Positions 1 through 4,875 of a stretch of DNA of 5,323 nt are shown in pieces (position 1 is the first letter of the stretch; every line of letters begins with the position of its first letter). The notes beneath the pieces were generated by a model, which searched no databases, was not told the origin of the DNA, and saw only the letters and a program-made list of their open reading frames with translations. Both the position numbers and the translations under genes were made by a program. Origin of the DNA: Oscillospiraceae bacterium. Its GTDB lineage: Bacteria > Bacillota > Clostridia > Oscillospirales > Ruminococcaceae. The stretch is from the NCBI GenBank assembly GCA_900768675.1, contig CAAGDT010000087.1, positions 1 to 5,323 of the forward strand, written 5' to 3'.

Positions 1-168
1 ACACCGCACAATTAACGGCTGCCGCCTTTGCCGCACGCTTACTTGCATATTTTCCGTCATCTTGCACAGAAATTTCTTGACATACGTTAGTATGCCTGCA
101 AAATTTCTGTACAATCTGACGAAAAATCTGACTGCGTAATCGCACGACAATAATTATGCGGTATTGCC
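1..168 (-). repeat. Palindromic mobile-type repeat element, left copy (nearly complete)
   Basis: This is an imperfect palindrome whose ends, written on the minus strand, are GGCAATACCGCATAATTA and its near-complement. By comparison with the right copy, only the outermost GGCA is cut off by the window edge, so the full length is about 172 bp. Bases 1-14 pair with 151-164, 50-75 pair with 101-126, and the tip is a CATAC/GTATG hairpin (81-85 with 90-94). Side hairpins TGCG/CGCA (133-136, 141-144) and possibly CGGC/GCCG (16-19, 30-33) suggest a branched fold. On the minus strand one frame is open for 55 codons (166 to 2); the other five frames contain stops. No transposase is visible, so if mobile it would move in trans like a MITE. 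This copy lies in the spacer upstream of adhE and seems not to be in a gene, as a TAG stop precedes the open frame and no start codon is obvious. Confidence 0.9.
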
Positions 169-202
169 ATAATTTAAAGTCTTGCTATTTTCTATATAAA
201 GT

Positions 203-225
203 ATACCACCGGACAGGTATTTTTT
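203..225 (+). terminator. Weak possible intrinsic terminator
   Basis: ATACC (203-207) and GGTAT (216-220) form a five-pair stem with an 8-base loop, followed by an uninterrupted run of six T (220-225). The stem is short and AT-rich, so termination would be weak. It would serve only a plus-strand transcript entering from the left, and no such gene is visible. Confidence 0.22.
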
Positions 226-292
226 CAAGCGTTTTGGATAAAATAGTATAAATTTCATTTATATGTCACATGAAATTGGGGCAGTTGTAGAA

Positions 293-312
293 ATGTGATA
301 ATTTTTTAACAA
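293..312 (+). promoter_or_regulatory. Degenerate Rex-like site upstream of the adhE promoter
   Basis: ATGTGA (293-298) and TTAACAA (306-312) face each other across an AT-rich spacer. The stretch 294-312 equals the better site at 441-457 except for an internal 2-base length difference. Rex dimers contact two half-sites at fixed spacing (18 bp overall in the consensus), so this 20-bp version may bind poorly or be a decayed copy. It lies about 65 bp upstream of the -35 box. Confidence 0.3.
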
Positions 313-378
313 ACAGCAAGGCTTTTATGAGCATTTTAGATATATGGAAAAGTATATAACAAAATGCAATAAATATAT

Positions 379-407
379 TTTACAAGATATGCAAAACGTG
401 CTATAAT
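379..407 (+). promoter_or_regulatory. Housekeeping sigma promoter of adhE with extended -10
   Basis: The -35 box is TTTACA (379-384), 5 of 6 bases of consensus. A 17-base spacer leads to a perfect TATAAT -10 box (402-407), preceded by the TG-N extended -10 motif at 399-401. Transcription would start near 413-416, giving a leader of about 150 bases before adhE. It is the best promoter seen in the 169-565 spacer. Confidence 0.75.
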
Positions 408-416
408 AAATGCGTA

Positions 417-496
417 ACAGGAAATAAGCAGAGCATTGATTGTGATTTTTTTAACAATATTTTACTTCTGCTTTACAGGAAATTTTCATCTCCTGT
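417..496 (+). other. Structured leader of adhE mRNA with competing hairpins
   Basis: AAGCAGA (426-432) is perfectly complementary to TCTGCTT (467-473). ACAGGA occurs twice (417-422 and 475-480), each within the direct repeat ACAGGAAAT, and both copies can pair with TCCTGT (491-496). Either a small local hairpin (475-496) or a long nested structure (417-496) can therefore form, but not both. No T-run follows, so neither is a standard terminator. The Rex-type site lies within the loop of the 426/473 stem. A regulatory role is inference; short AT-rich complementarities can arise by chance. Confidence 0.35.
440..457 (+). promoter_or_regulatory. Rex operator (NADH/NAD+-responsive repressor site) for adhE
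   Basis: TTGTGATTTTTTTAACAA matches the Rex 18-bp inverted-repeat pattern (TTGTGA-N6-TCACAA, or TTGTTAA-N4-TTAACAA in clostridia): the right half-site TTAACAA is perfect and the left, TTGTGAT, differs from TTGTKAA at one position. It lies about 25 bp downstream of the predicted transcription start, where bound repressor would block elongation. Rex is known to repress adhE-type genes in Firmicutes and to leave DNA when NADH rises, which fits the NADH-consuming AdhE downstream. Confidence 0.65.
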
Positions 497-516
497 TTCG
501 TATTACAAAAGGAAAT

Positions 517-546
517 ATGTGCGAATGCAAAGGCAGATGCACTTAA
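517..546 (+). CDS. Possible 9-codon cysteine-rich leader ORF
   Basis: ATG at 517 opens MCECKGRCT followed by TAA, ending 19 bases before the adhE start. An AAAAGGAAA ribosome-binding-like stretch precedes it (507-515), but its spacing to the ATG is shorter than ideal. Three of nine residues are cysteine, which is notable for such a short frame. If translated, ribosomes would pass directly in front of the adhE ribosome binding site. It may equally be a chance ORF, as nothing else supports expression. Confidence 0.2.
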   Translation: MCECKGRCT

Positions 547-565
547 AAAAAGAAAGGAACAGACT

Positions 566-3172
566 ATGGAAAAGGAAACTATCGCAATAGTTGACAGCGT
601 GGAAGCGCTGGAAAAGAAGCTCGCTGAAATCCGCGAGGCACAGCGTAAGTTTGCTACCTATACCCAGGAGCAGGTAGACGCTATTTTCAAGGCGGCTGCA
701 ATAGCTGCAAACATGCAGAGAATACCTCTTGCAAAAATGGCGGTTGAGGAAACCGGAATGGGCGTTGTTGAAGATAAGGTTATCAAGAACAACTACGCTT
801 CCGAGTACATCTACAACGCATTCAAGAACACAAAGACCTGCGGCGTTATCGAAGAAGACCCTGCTTTCGGCACAAAGAAGATTGCTGAACCTATCGGCGT
901 TGTTGCTGCGGTTATTCCTACCACAAACCCCACATCTACCGCTATCTTCAAGACCCTTATCGCTCTTAAGACAAGAAACGGTATCATCATCAGCCCTCAC
1001 CCCCGCGCAAAGAAGTCCACAATCGAGGCTGCAAGAGTAGTTCTTGAGGCAGCAGTAAAGGCGGGCGCTCCCGAAAACATCATCGGCTGGATTGACGTTC
1101 CCAGCCTTGACCTTACAAATATGGTAATGAAGGAAGCAGACATCATCTTAGCTACCGGCGGTCCCGGAATGGTTAAGGCTGCTTACTCCAGCGGCAAGCC
1201 TGCTTTAGGCGTTGGCGCAGGTAACACTCCCGCAATTATCGACGATACTGCCGACATACTTGTTGCAGTAAACTCAATTATACATTCCAAGACCTTCGAT
1301 AACGGTATGATCTGCGCTTCCGAGCAGAGCGTTATCATTCTCGACAAGGTTTACAAGAAGGCAAAGGCAGAATTCGTAAAGAGAGGCTGCTACATCTTAA
1401 GCCCCGAGGAATGTGAAAAGGTAAGAAAGACAATTATCATCAACGGCTCTCTTAACGCTAAGATTGTAGGTCAGAAGGCTTGCAAAATCGCTGAGCTTGC
1501 AGGCGTTAAGGTTCCCGAAACAACAAAGATTCTTATCGGCGAGGTTGAAAGCGTTGACTTAAGCGAAGAATTTGCACACGAAAAGCTTTCTCCCGTACTT
1601 GCTATGTACAAGGCAAAGGACTTCTCCGACGCACTTGACAAGGCTGAAAGACTTATCGCTGACGGCGGTTACGGTCATACATCTTCTCTCTACATCAATC
1701 CTACTACCGAAAAGGCAAAGATTGCCCAGTTCGGCGAGAGAATGAAGACCTGCCGTATCCTTATCAACACTCCCTCCTCCCAGGGCGGTATCGGCGACCT
1801 TTACAACTTCAAGCTTGCTCCCTCCCTTACACTTGGCTGCGGCTCATGGGGCGGCAACTCCGTAAGCGAGAACGTAGGCGTAAAGCACCTTATCAATGTA
1901 AAGACAGTTGCCGAAAGGAGAGAGAATATGCTTTGGTTCAGAGCGCCTCAGAAGGTTTATTTCAAGAAGGGCTGCCTGCCCGTTGCTCTTGACGAGCTTG
2001 GCACAATTATGGGCAAGAAGAAGGCTTTCATCGTAACCGACAGCTTCCTCTTCCAGAACGGTTATACAAAGGCTATCACAGACAAGCTTGACGAAATGGG
2101 TATCGTTCACACCACATTCTTCAATGTAGCTCCCGACCCCTCCCTTGCAAGCGCTAAGGAAGGCGCAGCAGCTATGACCCAGTTCCAGCCCGACGTTATT
2201 ATTGCAGTAGGCGGCGGTTCCGCTATGGACGCAGCTAAGATTATGTGGGTTCTCTACGAGCACCCGGAGGTTGACTTCCTTGATATGGCTATGCGCTTCA
2301 TGGACATCAGAAAGCGTGTTTACACCTTCCCGAAGATGGGCGAAAAGGCTTACTTCATCGCAGTTCCTACCTCCGCAGGTACAGGCTCCGAGGTTACTCC
2401 TTTTGCAGTTATCACAGATGAAACAACAGGCGTTAAGTATCCTCTTGCTGACTACGAGCTGCTTCCTAACATGGCAATCGTTGACGCAGATATGATGATG
2501 AACGCTCCTAAGGGACTTACAAGCGCTTCCGGTATTGACGCTATGTCCCACGCTCTTGAAGCTTACGTTGCTATGCTCGCAACTCCTTACACCGACGGTC
2601 TTGCTGTTGAGGCTGCAAAGCTTATCTTCAAGTACCTCCCCAGAGCTTACGAGAACGGCGCTAACGACCCCGAGGCAAGAGAGGGAATGGCAAATGCTGC
2701 TACAATGGCAGGTATGGCGTTTGCAAACGCATTCTTAGGCGTATGCCACTCCATGGCTCATAAGCTTGGCGCATTCCACCACATTCCTCACGGTGTTGCA
2801 AACTCCCTTATGCTCAACCACGTTATCCGCTTCAACTGCTCCGAAACTCCCACAAAGATGGGTACATTCCCTCAGTACGCATACCCGAATACACTTGCTA
2901 AGTATGCTCGTTTTGCAGAGGGCTGCGGCTTTACAGGAAAGAACGACCAGGAGAAGGTTGACAATCTTATTGCAGGACTTGACGACCTGAGAAAGAAGAT
3001 TGGTCTTAAGCCCACAATCAAGGATTACGGCATTGACGAGAAGGACTTCCTTGACAGACTTGACGAGATGACCGAGCAGGCATTCGACGACCAGTGCACA
3101 GGCGCTAACCCCAGATACCCGCTTATGTCCGAAATCAAGGATATGTATCTCGCTGCTTACTACGGAAAGTAA
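566..3172 (+). CDS. adhE: Bifunctional acetaldehyde-CoA/alcohol dehydrogenase AdhE
   Basis: AdhE reduces acetyl-CoA to acetaldehyde and then ethanol in the cytoplasm, oxidising two NADH per acetyl-CoA; it is the main ethanol-forming enzyme of many anaerobes. The 868-residue length is normal for the fused family. Residues 1 to about 440 form the CoA-acylating aldehyde dehydrogenase domain, with nucleotide-site motif GVGAGNTPA (about 216-224) and catalytic Cys250 in FDNGMICASEQ. A linker around 440-460 joins the iron-type alcohol dehydrogenase domain: GGGSAMD (549-555), PTSAGTGSEVTPFA, and the four expected metal ligands Asp658, His662, His728 and His742, which align with E. coli Asp653, His657, His723 and His737. 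The start is fixed by AAAGGAA six bases upstream. In E. coli and others AdhE assembles into spirosome filaments; conservation suggests but does not show that here. The upstream Rex-type site points to redox control. No terminator follows, so transcripts may continue into the next gene. Confidence 0.97.
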   Translation: MEKETIAIVDSVEALEKKLAEIREAQRKFATYTQEQVDAIFKAAAIAANMQRIPLAKMAVEETGMGVVEDKVIKNNYASEYIYNAFKNTKTCGVIEEDPAFGTKKIAEPIGVVAAVIPTTNPTSTAIFKTLIALKTRNGIIISPHPRAKKSTIEAARVVLEAAVKAGAPENIIGWIDVPSLDLTNMVMKEADIILATGGPGMVKAAYSSGKPALGVGAGNTPAIIDDTADILVAVNSIIHSKTFDNGMICASEQSVIILDKVYKKAKAEFVKRGCYILSPEECEKVRKTIIINGSLNAKIVGQKACKIAELAGVKVPETTKILIGEVESVDLSEEFAHEKLSPVLAMYKAKDFSDALDKAERLIADGGYGHTSSLYINPTTEKAKIAQFGERMKTCRILINTPSSQGGIGDLYNFKLAPSLTLGCGSWGGNSVSENVGVKHLINVKTVAERRENMLWFRAPQKVYFKKGCLPVALDELGTIMGKKKAFIVTDSFLFQNGYTKAITDKLDEMGIVHTTFFNVAPDPSLASAKEGAAAMTQFQPDVIIAVGGGSAMDAAKIMWVLYEHPEVDFLDMAMRFMDIRKRVYTFPKMGEKAYFIAVPTSAGTGSEVTPFAVITDETTGVKYPLADYELLPNMAIVDADMMMNAPKGLTSASGIDAMSHALEAYVAMLATPYTDGLAVEAAKLIFKYLPRAYENGANDPEAREGMANAATMAGMAFANAFLGVCHSMAHKLGAFHHIPHGVANSLMLNHVIRFNCSETPTKMGTFPQYAYPNTLAKYARFAEGCGFTGKNDQEKVDNLIAGLDDLRKKIGLKPTIKDYGIDEKDFLDRLDEMTEQAFDDQCTGANPRYPLMSEIKDMYLAAYYGK

Positions 3173-3202
3173 TTAAAACCAACGTACCGAACTTTAATCC
3201 GA

Positions 3203-3234
3203 CTGCCGGCAAGTTTATTTCTTCTTGTTGGCAG
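3203..3234 (+). other. Stem-loop between adhE and the phosphotransferase-fold gene
   Basis: CTGCCGGCAAG (3203-3213) pairs with CTTGTTGGCAG (3224-3234) over 11 positions, two of them G-U, around a 10-base T-rich loop. The wobbles favour the plus-strand RNA. No T-run follows, so it is not a normal intrinsic terminator. It could stabilise the 3' end of adhE mRNA or mark a processing site that separates the expression of the two genes. Confidence 0.5.
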
Positions 3235-3255
3235 GAGGATTCAGATTGGTATAAT
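3228..3255 (+). promoter_or_regulatory. Possible internal promoter for the phosphotransferase-fold gene
   Basis: TTGGCA (3228-3233), a 16-base spacer and a perfect TATAAT (3250-3255) preceded by TG-N form a credible extended -10 promoter. Its start would fall near 3262, within or just before the AAAGGAA ribosome binding site (3262-3268), so the leader would be unusually short. The -35 box overlaps the right arm of the stem-loop at 3203-3234. Readthrough from adhE remains an alternative. Confidence 0.4.
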
Positions 3256-3278
3256 CAGCAGAAAGGAACGGTAAAATT

Positions 3279-4028
3279 ATGAATTTTGACCAGTTAATTG
3301 CCGAAAGACCCGCAAAGAAGGTTTACAGGGACGGAGACAAGGTTATCAAGCTCTTTAACGAGGAATACTCAAAGGCTGATATTCTCAACGAGGCTCTTAA
3401 TCTCGCTCGTGTTGAGGAAACAGGCCTCAGCGTTCCCAAGGTTTTCGAGGTAGGCGTTTACGACGGAAAATGGGCTATTGTAACCGACTATATCGAGGGT
3501 GAAACCCTTGAATCCCTTATGAAGAAGAATCCCGAAAAGATAGACGAATATCTTGAGCTTTTCGTTGACATTCAGCTTGAAATCCACAGCAAGAGAGCGC
3601 CATTCTTAAACAAGCTGAAGGACAAGATGATGAGAAAGATGAACGAGAGCGGACTTGACGCTACAACCCGCTACGAGCTTCACACAAGACTTGACGGTAT
3701 GCCCAAGCACGTTAAGGTGTGCCACGGCGACTTCAACCCCAGCAACGTTATTATCGGCGCTGATGGCAAGTGGACAGTTATTGACTGGGCACACGCTACA
3801 CAGGGTAACGCTTCCGCAGACGTTGCAAGAACCTATCTTCTGTTCTGCTTAAAGGGCGAGAACGTTATCGCAGAAAAGTACTTAAAGCTTTTCTGCACCA
3901 AGAGCGACACCGCTAAGCAGTACGTTCAGCAGTGGATGCCTATTGTTGCAGCTTCTCAGCTCGTTAAGGGCAAGCCCGAGGAAAAGGAATTCCTTACCAA
4001 TTGGGCAGGAGTAGTTGACTACGAATAA
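3279..4028 (+). CDS. Phosphotransferase-fold protein, TIGR02172-like (APH/choline kinase superfamily)
   Basis: The 249-residue protein has the aminoglycoside phosphotransferase/choline-kinase fold. Visible kinase landmarks are a likely ATP-binding Lys24 (KVIKLF), a probable helix-C Glu38, a hinge-like region YIEGETLESL (residues about 71-80), the catalytic loop HGDFNPSNV (His149, Asp151, Asn156) and the metal-binding motif IDWAHA (Asp169). It resembles the family first noted as a Fibrobacter succinogenes paralogous group (TIGR02172), common in rumen and gut anaerobes, whose substrates are unknown. All catalytic residues appear present, so an active small-molecule kinase is plausible. Nothing indicates antibiotic resistance. 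The start has AAAGGAA 10 bases upstream. It follows adhE by 106 bases on the same strand and ends 14 bases before a strong terminator. No membrane segment or signal peptide is seen. Confidence 0.85.
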   Translation: MNFDQLIAERPAKKVYRDGDKVIKLFNEEYSKADILNEALNLARVEETGLSVPKVFEVGVYDGKWAIVTDYIEGETLESLMKKNPEKIDEYLELFVDIQLEIHSKRAPFLNKLKDKMMRKMNESGLDATTRYELHTRLDGMPKHVKVCHGDFNPSNVIIGADGKWTVIDWAHATQGNASADVARTYLLFCLKGENVIAEKYLKLFCTKSDTAKQYVQQWMPIVAASQLVKGKPEEKEFLTNWAGVVDYE

Positions 4029-4042
4029 TTGAATAACGAGAG

Positions 4043-4070
4043 AAGCGCCCCGCATTTGCGGGGCGCTTTT
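4043..4070 (+). terminator. Strong intrinsic terminator, probably bidirectional
   Basis: AAGCGCCCCGC (4043-4053) and GCGGGGCGCTT (4058-4068) form a perfect 11-pair, GC-rich stem with an ATTT loop, followed by T-rich sequence. It ends the adhE to phosphotransferase unit. Read on the minus strand, the same hairpin lies 21 bases past the DUF6033 stop codon with an interrupted T-rich tail, so it probably serves both convergent units. Confidence 0.93.
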
Positions 4071-4089
4071 GCTATGTATGAAGTTGACC

Positions 4090-4779
4090 TTATGCCGAAT
4101 AGCTTACATTATCTCCTGCCTGCGGCACTTCTGCGGGAATCTTGTCCCAGTCTATGCCCAGTATTTTGCTGAGCAGCTCATCTGCGTTTGCGGCAGTAAC
4201 CGTCGCACGCTTTACAGCGGGCTGTTCCTGCTGCTTCTTGTCCGCTTTTTCAGCGTCCTTCTTTTCCTCGGCACGCTTTTCTGCGCTTTCTTCAAGCTGC
4301 TTGTTTCTGTCAGCTGTCGCCTTTTCAAGCTCGGCAAACATTGTGGAAATACCCTTGTCGTCAAAGGCTACCCCAACGCTGAGCAGCGAAACTCCGCTGT
4401 CAGTGCCAAGCTGTTCGCTGATTTTCTTTGACATATTGACTGCGGTTTCTACGGACTGCATCTGCTCCTTTGCAAAGTTCTCGTCCTCCGCCATTTTCTC
4501 CAGCTCCTCGCTTGAAAAAACAACGGAAAACTCCTTGCTGCGGTCCATAAGACCCTGCATGTCGTCTCCCTTGTCGGCGATTACAAAATCATAATCCCCG
4601 TAGTTTTTTCTCAGCTGTTCAAGGAACTTCTGAGCCTTAGCGGAAAGCTTCTGTTCACTCGATTTAACCTTTTCGCCTGTTTTTGCGGCTTCGGTCTTAT
4701 CCGTTTTGCTACTCTTCTTGTCGTTTACTGCGGGAGATTTCCCGTAGCTGTTGTTTGCAATTCCGTGCATTCCGACCAT
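4090..4779 (-). CDS. DUF6033 family protein, probably in the sigma-28 (motility) regulon
   Basis: The 229-residue, highly charged protein has no signal peptide or membrane segment. A low-complexity Lys/Ser/Thr-rich N-terminus (about 10-45) is followed by the family core: LSAKAQKFLEQLRKNYGDYD (45-64) and FVIADKGDD (65-73), then a helix-rich part, a long charged helix likely to form a coiled coil (about 146-185, rich in E, K and A) and the C-terminal segment ADELLSKILGIDWDKIP (199-215). The core resembles DUF6033 proteins, whose function is not established. The start at 4779 is chosen because AAGGAGGAA lies seven bases upstream; an in-frame ATG at 4830 lacks such a site and falls at about the predicted transcription start. 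A sigma-28-like promoter upstream suggests a flagellar or chemotaxis-linked role. The family call is from memory of sequence pattern, so moderately sure. Confidence 0.8.
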   Translation of the reverse strand: MVGMHGIANNSYGKSPAVNDKKSSKTDKTEAAKTGEKVKSSEQKLSAKAQKFLEQLRKNYGDYDFVIADKGDDMQGLMDRSKEFSVVFSSEELEKMAEDENFAKEQMQSVETAVNMSKKISEQLGTDSGVSLLSVGVAFDDKGISTMFAELEKATADRNKQLEESAEKRAEEKKDAEKADKKQQEQPAVKRATVTAANADELLSKILGIDWDKIPAEVPQAGDNVSYSA

Positions 4780-4786
4780 AATGTAA

Positions 4787-4795
4787 TTCCTCCTT
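4787..4795 (-). promoter_or_regulatory. Ribosome binding site that decides the DUF6033 start
   Basis: AAGGAGGAA on the minus strand is a near-perfect Shine-Dalgarno sequence seven bases before the ATG at 4779. It is the reason for rejecting the longer in-frame start at 4830. Confidence 0.9.
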
Positions 4796-4835
4796 GTTTT
4801 ACATTTTTTCGCATAGCTACAGCTATACACTTATT

Positions 4836-4862
4836 ATATCGGCAGGATTATTCTTAACTTTA
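4836..4862 (-). promoter_or_regulatory. Sigma-28 (FliA/SigD) type promoter for the DUF6033 gene
   Basis: On the minus strand TAAA (4862-4859), exactly 15 bases, then GCCGATAT (4843-4836) reproduce the SigD/FliA consensus TAAA-N15-GCCGATAA/T; the -35 region continues as TAAAGTTA, close to the enterobacterial TAAAGTTT. Transcription would begin near 4829, giving a leader of about 50 bases with a small ATAGC/GCTAT hairpin (4812-4825). A TATAAT overlaps the -10, but no good TTGACA stands at the right distance, so sigma-28 is the better reading. Confidence 0.72.
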
Positions 4863-4875
4863 GCGTTTCTCGTCT

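Noticed and set aside
77..82. TTGACA inside the left repeat as a -35 box
   Set aside because: No acceptable -10 lies 16-18 bases downstream on the plus strand; the hexamer is part of the hairpin arm.
1..168. CRISPR array or tRNA/rRNA gene in the left spacer
   Set aside because: There is a single palindromic unit without repeat-spacer periodicity, and no cloverleaf or rRNA-like sequence was recognised.
503..1000. 165-codon minus-strand frame overlapping the adhE start
   Set aside because: It runs antisense through the adhE leader and N-terminus, including its ribosome binding site, and shows no protein family features.
1844..2551. 235-codon open frame on the minus strand inside adhE
   Set aside because: It is antisense to the conserved alcohol dehydrogenase domain, has no ribosome binding site or recognisable family, and its cysteine- and histidine-rich composition is what biased codon use on the opposite strand produces.
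3203..3234. Intrinsic terminator after adhE
   Set aside because: The stem is good, but purine-rich sequence follows instead of a T-run, on either strand.
3279..4028. Aminoglycoside resistance gene
   Set aside because: It has the phosphotransferase fold motifs, but the sequence pattern fits the TIGR02172 group of unknown substrate rather than known resistance enzymes.
4142..4594. 150-codon plus-strand frame opposite the DUF6033 gene
   Set aside because: Its serine- and alanine-rich low-complexity translation is the mirror of the charged Lys/Glu-rich DUF6033 gene, which has a strong ribosome binding site and promoter.
4780..4830. Longer N-terminus for the DUF6033 protein starting at 4830
   Set aside because: No ribosome binding site precedes it, it falls at about the predicted transcription start, and AAGGAGGAA is placed exactly for the ATG at 4779.
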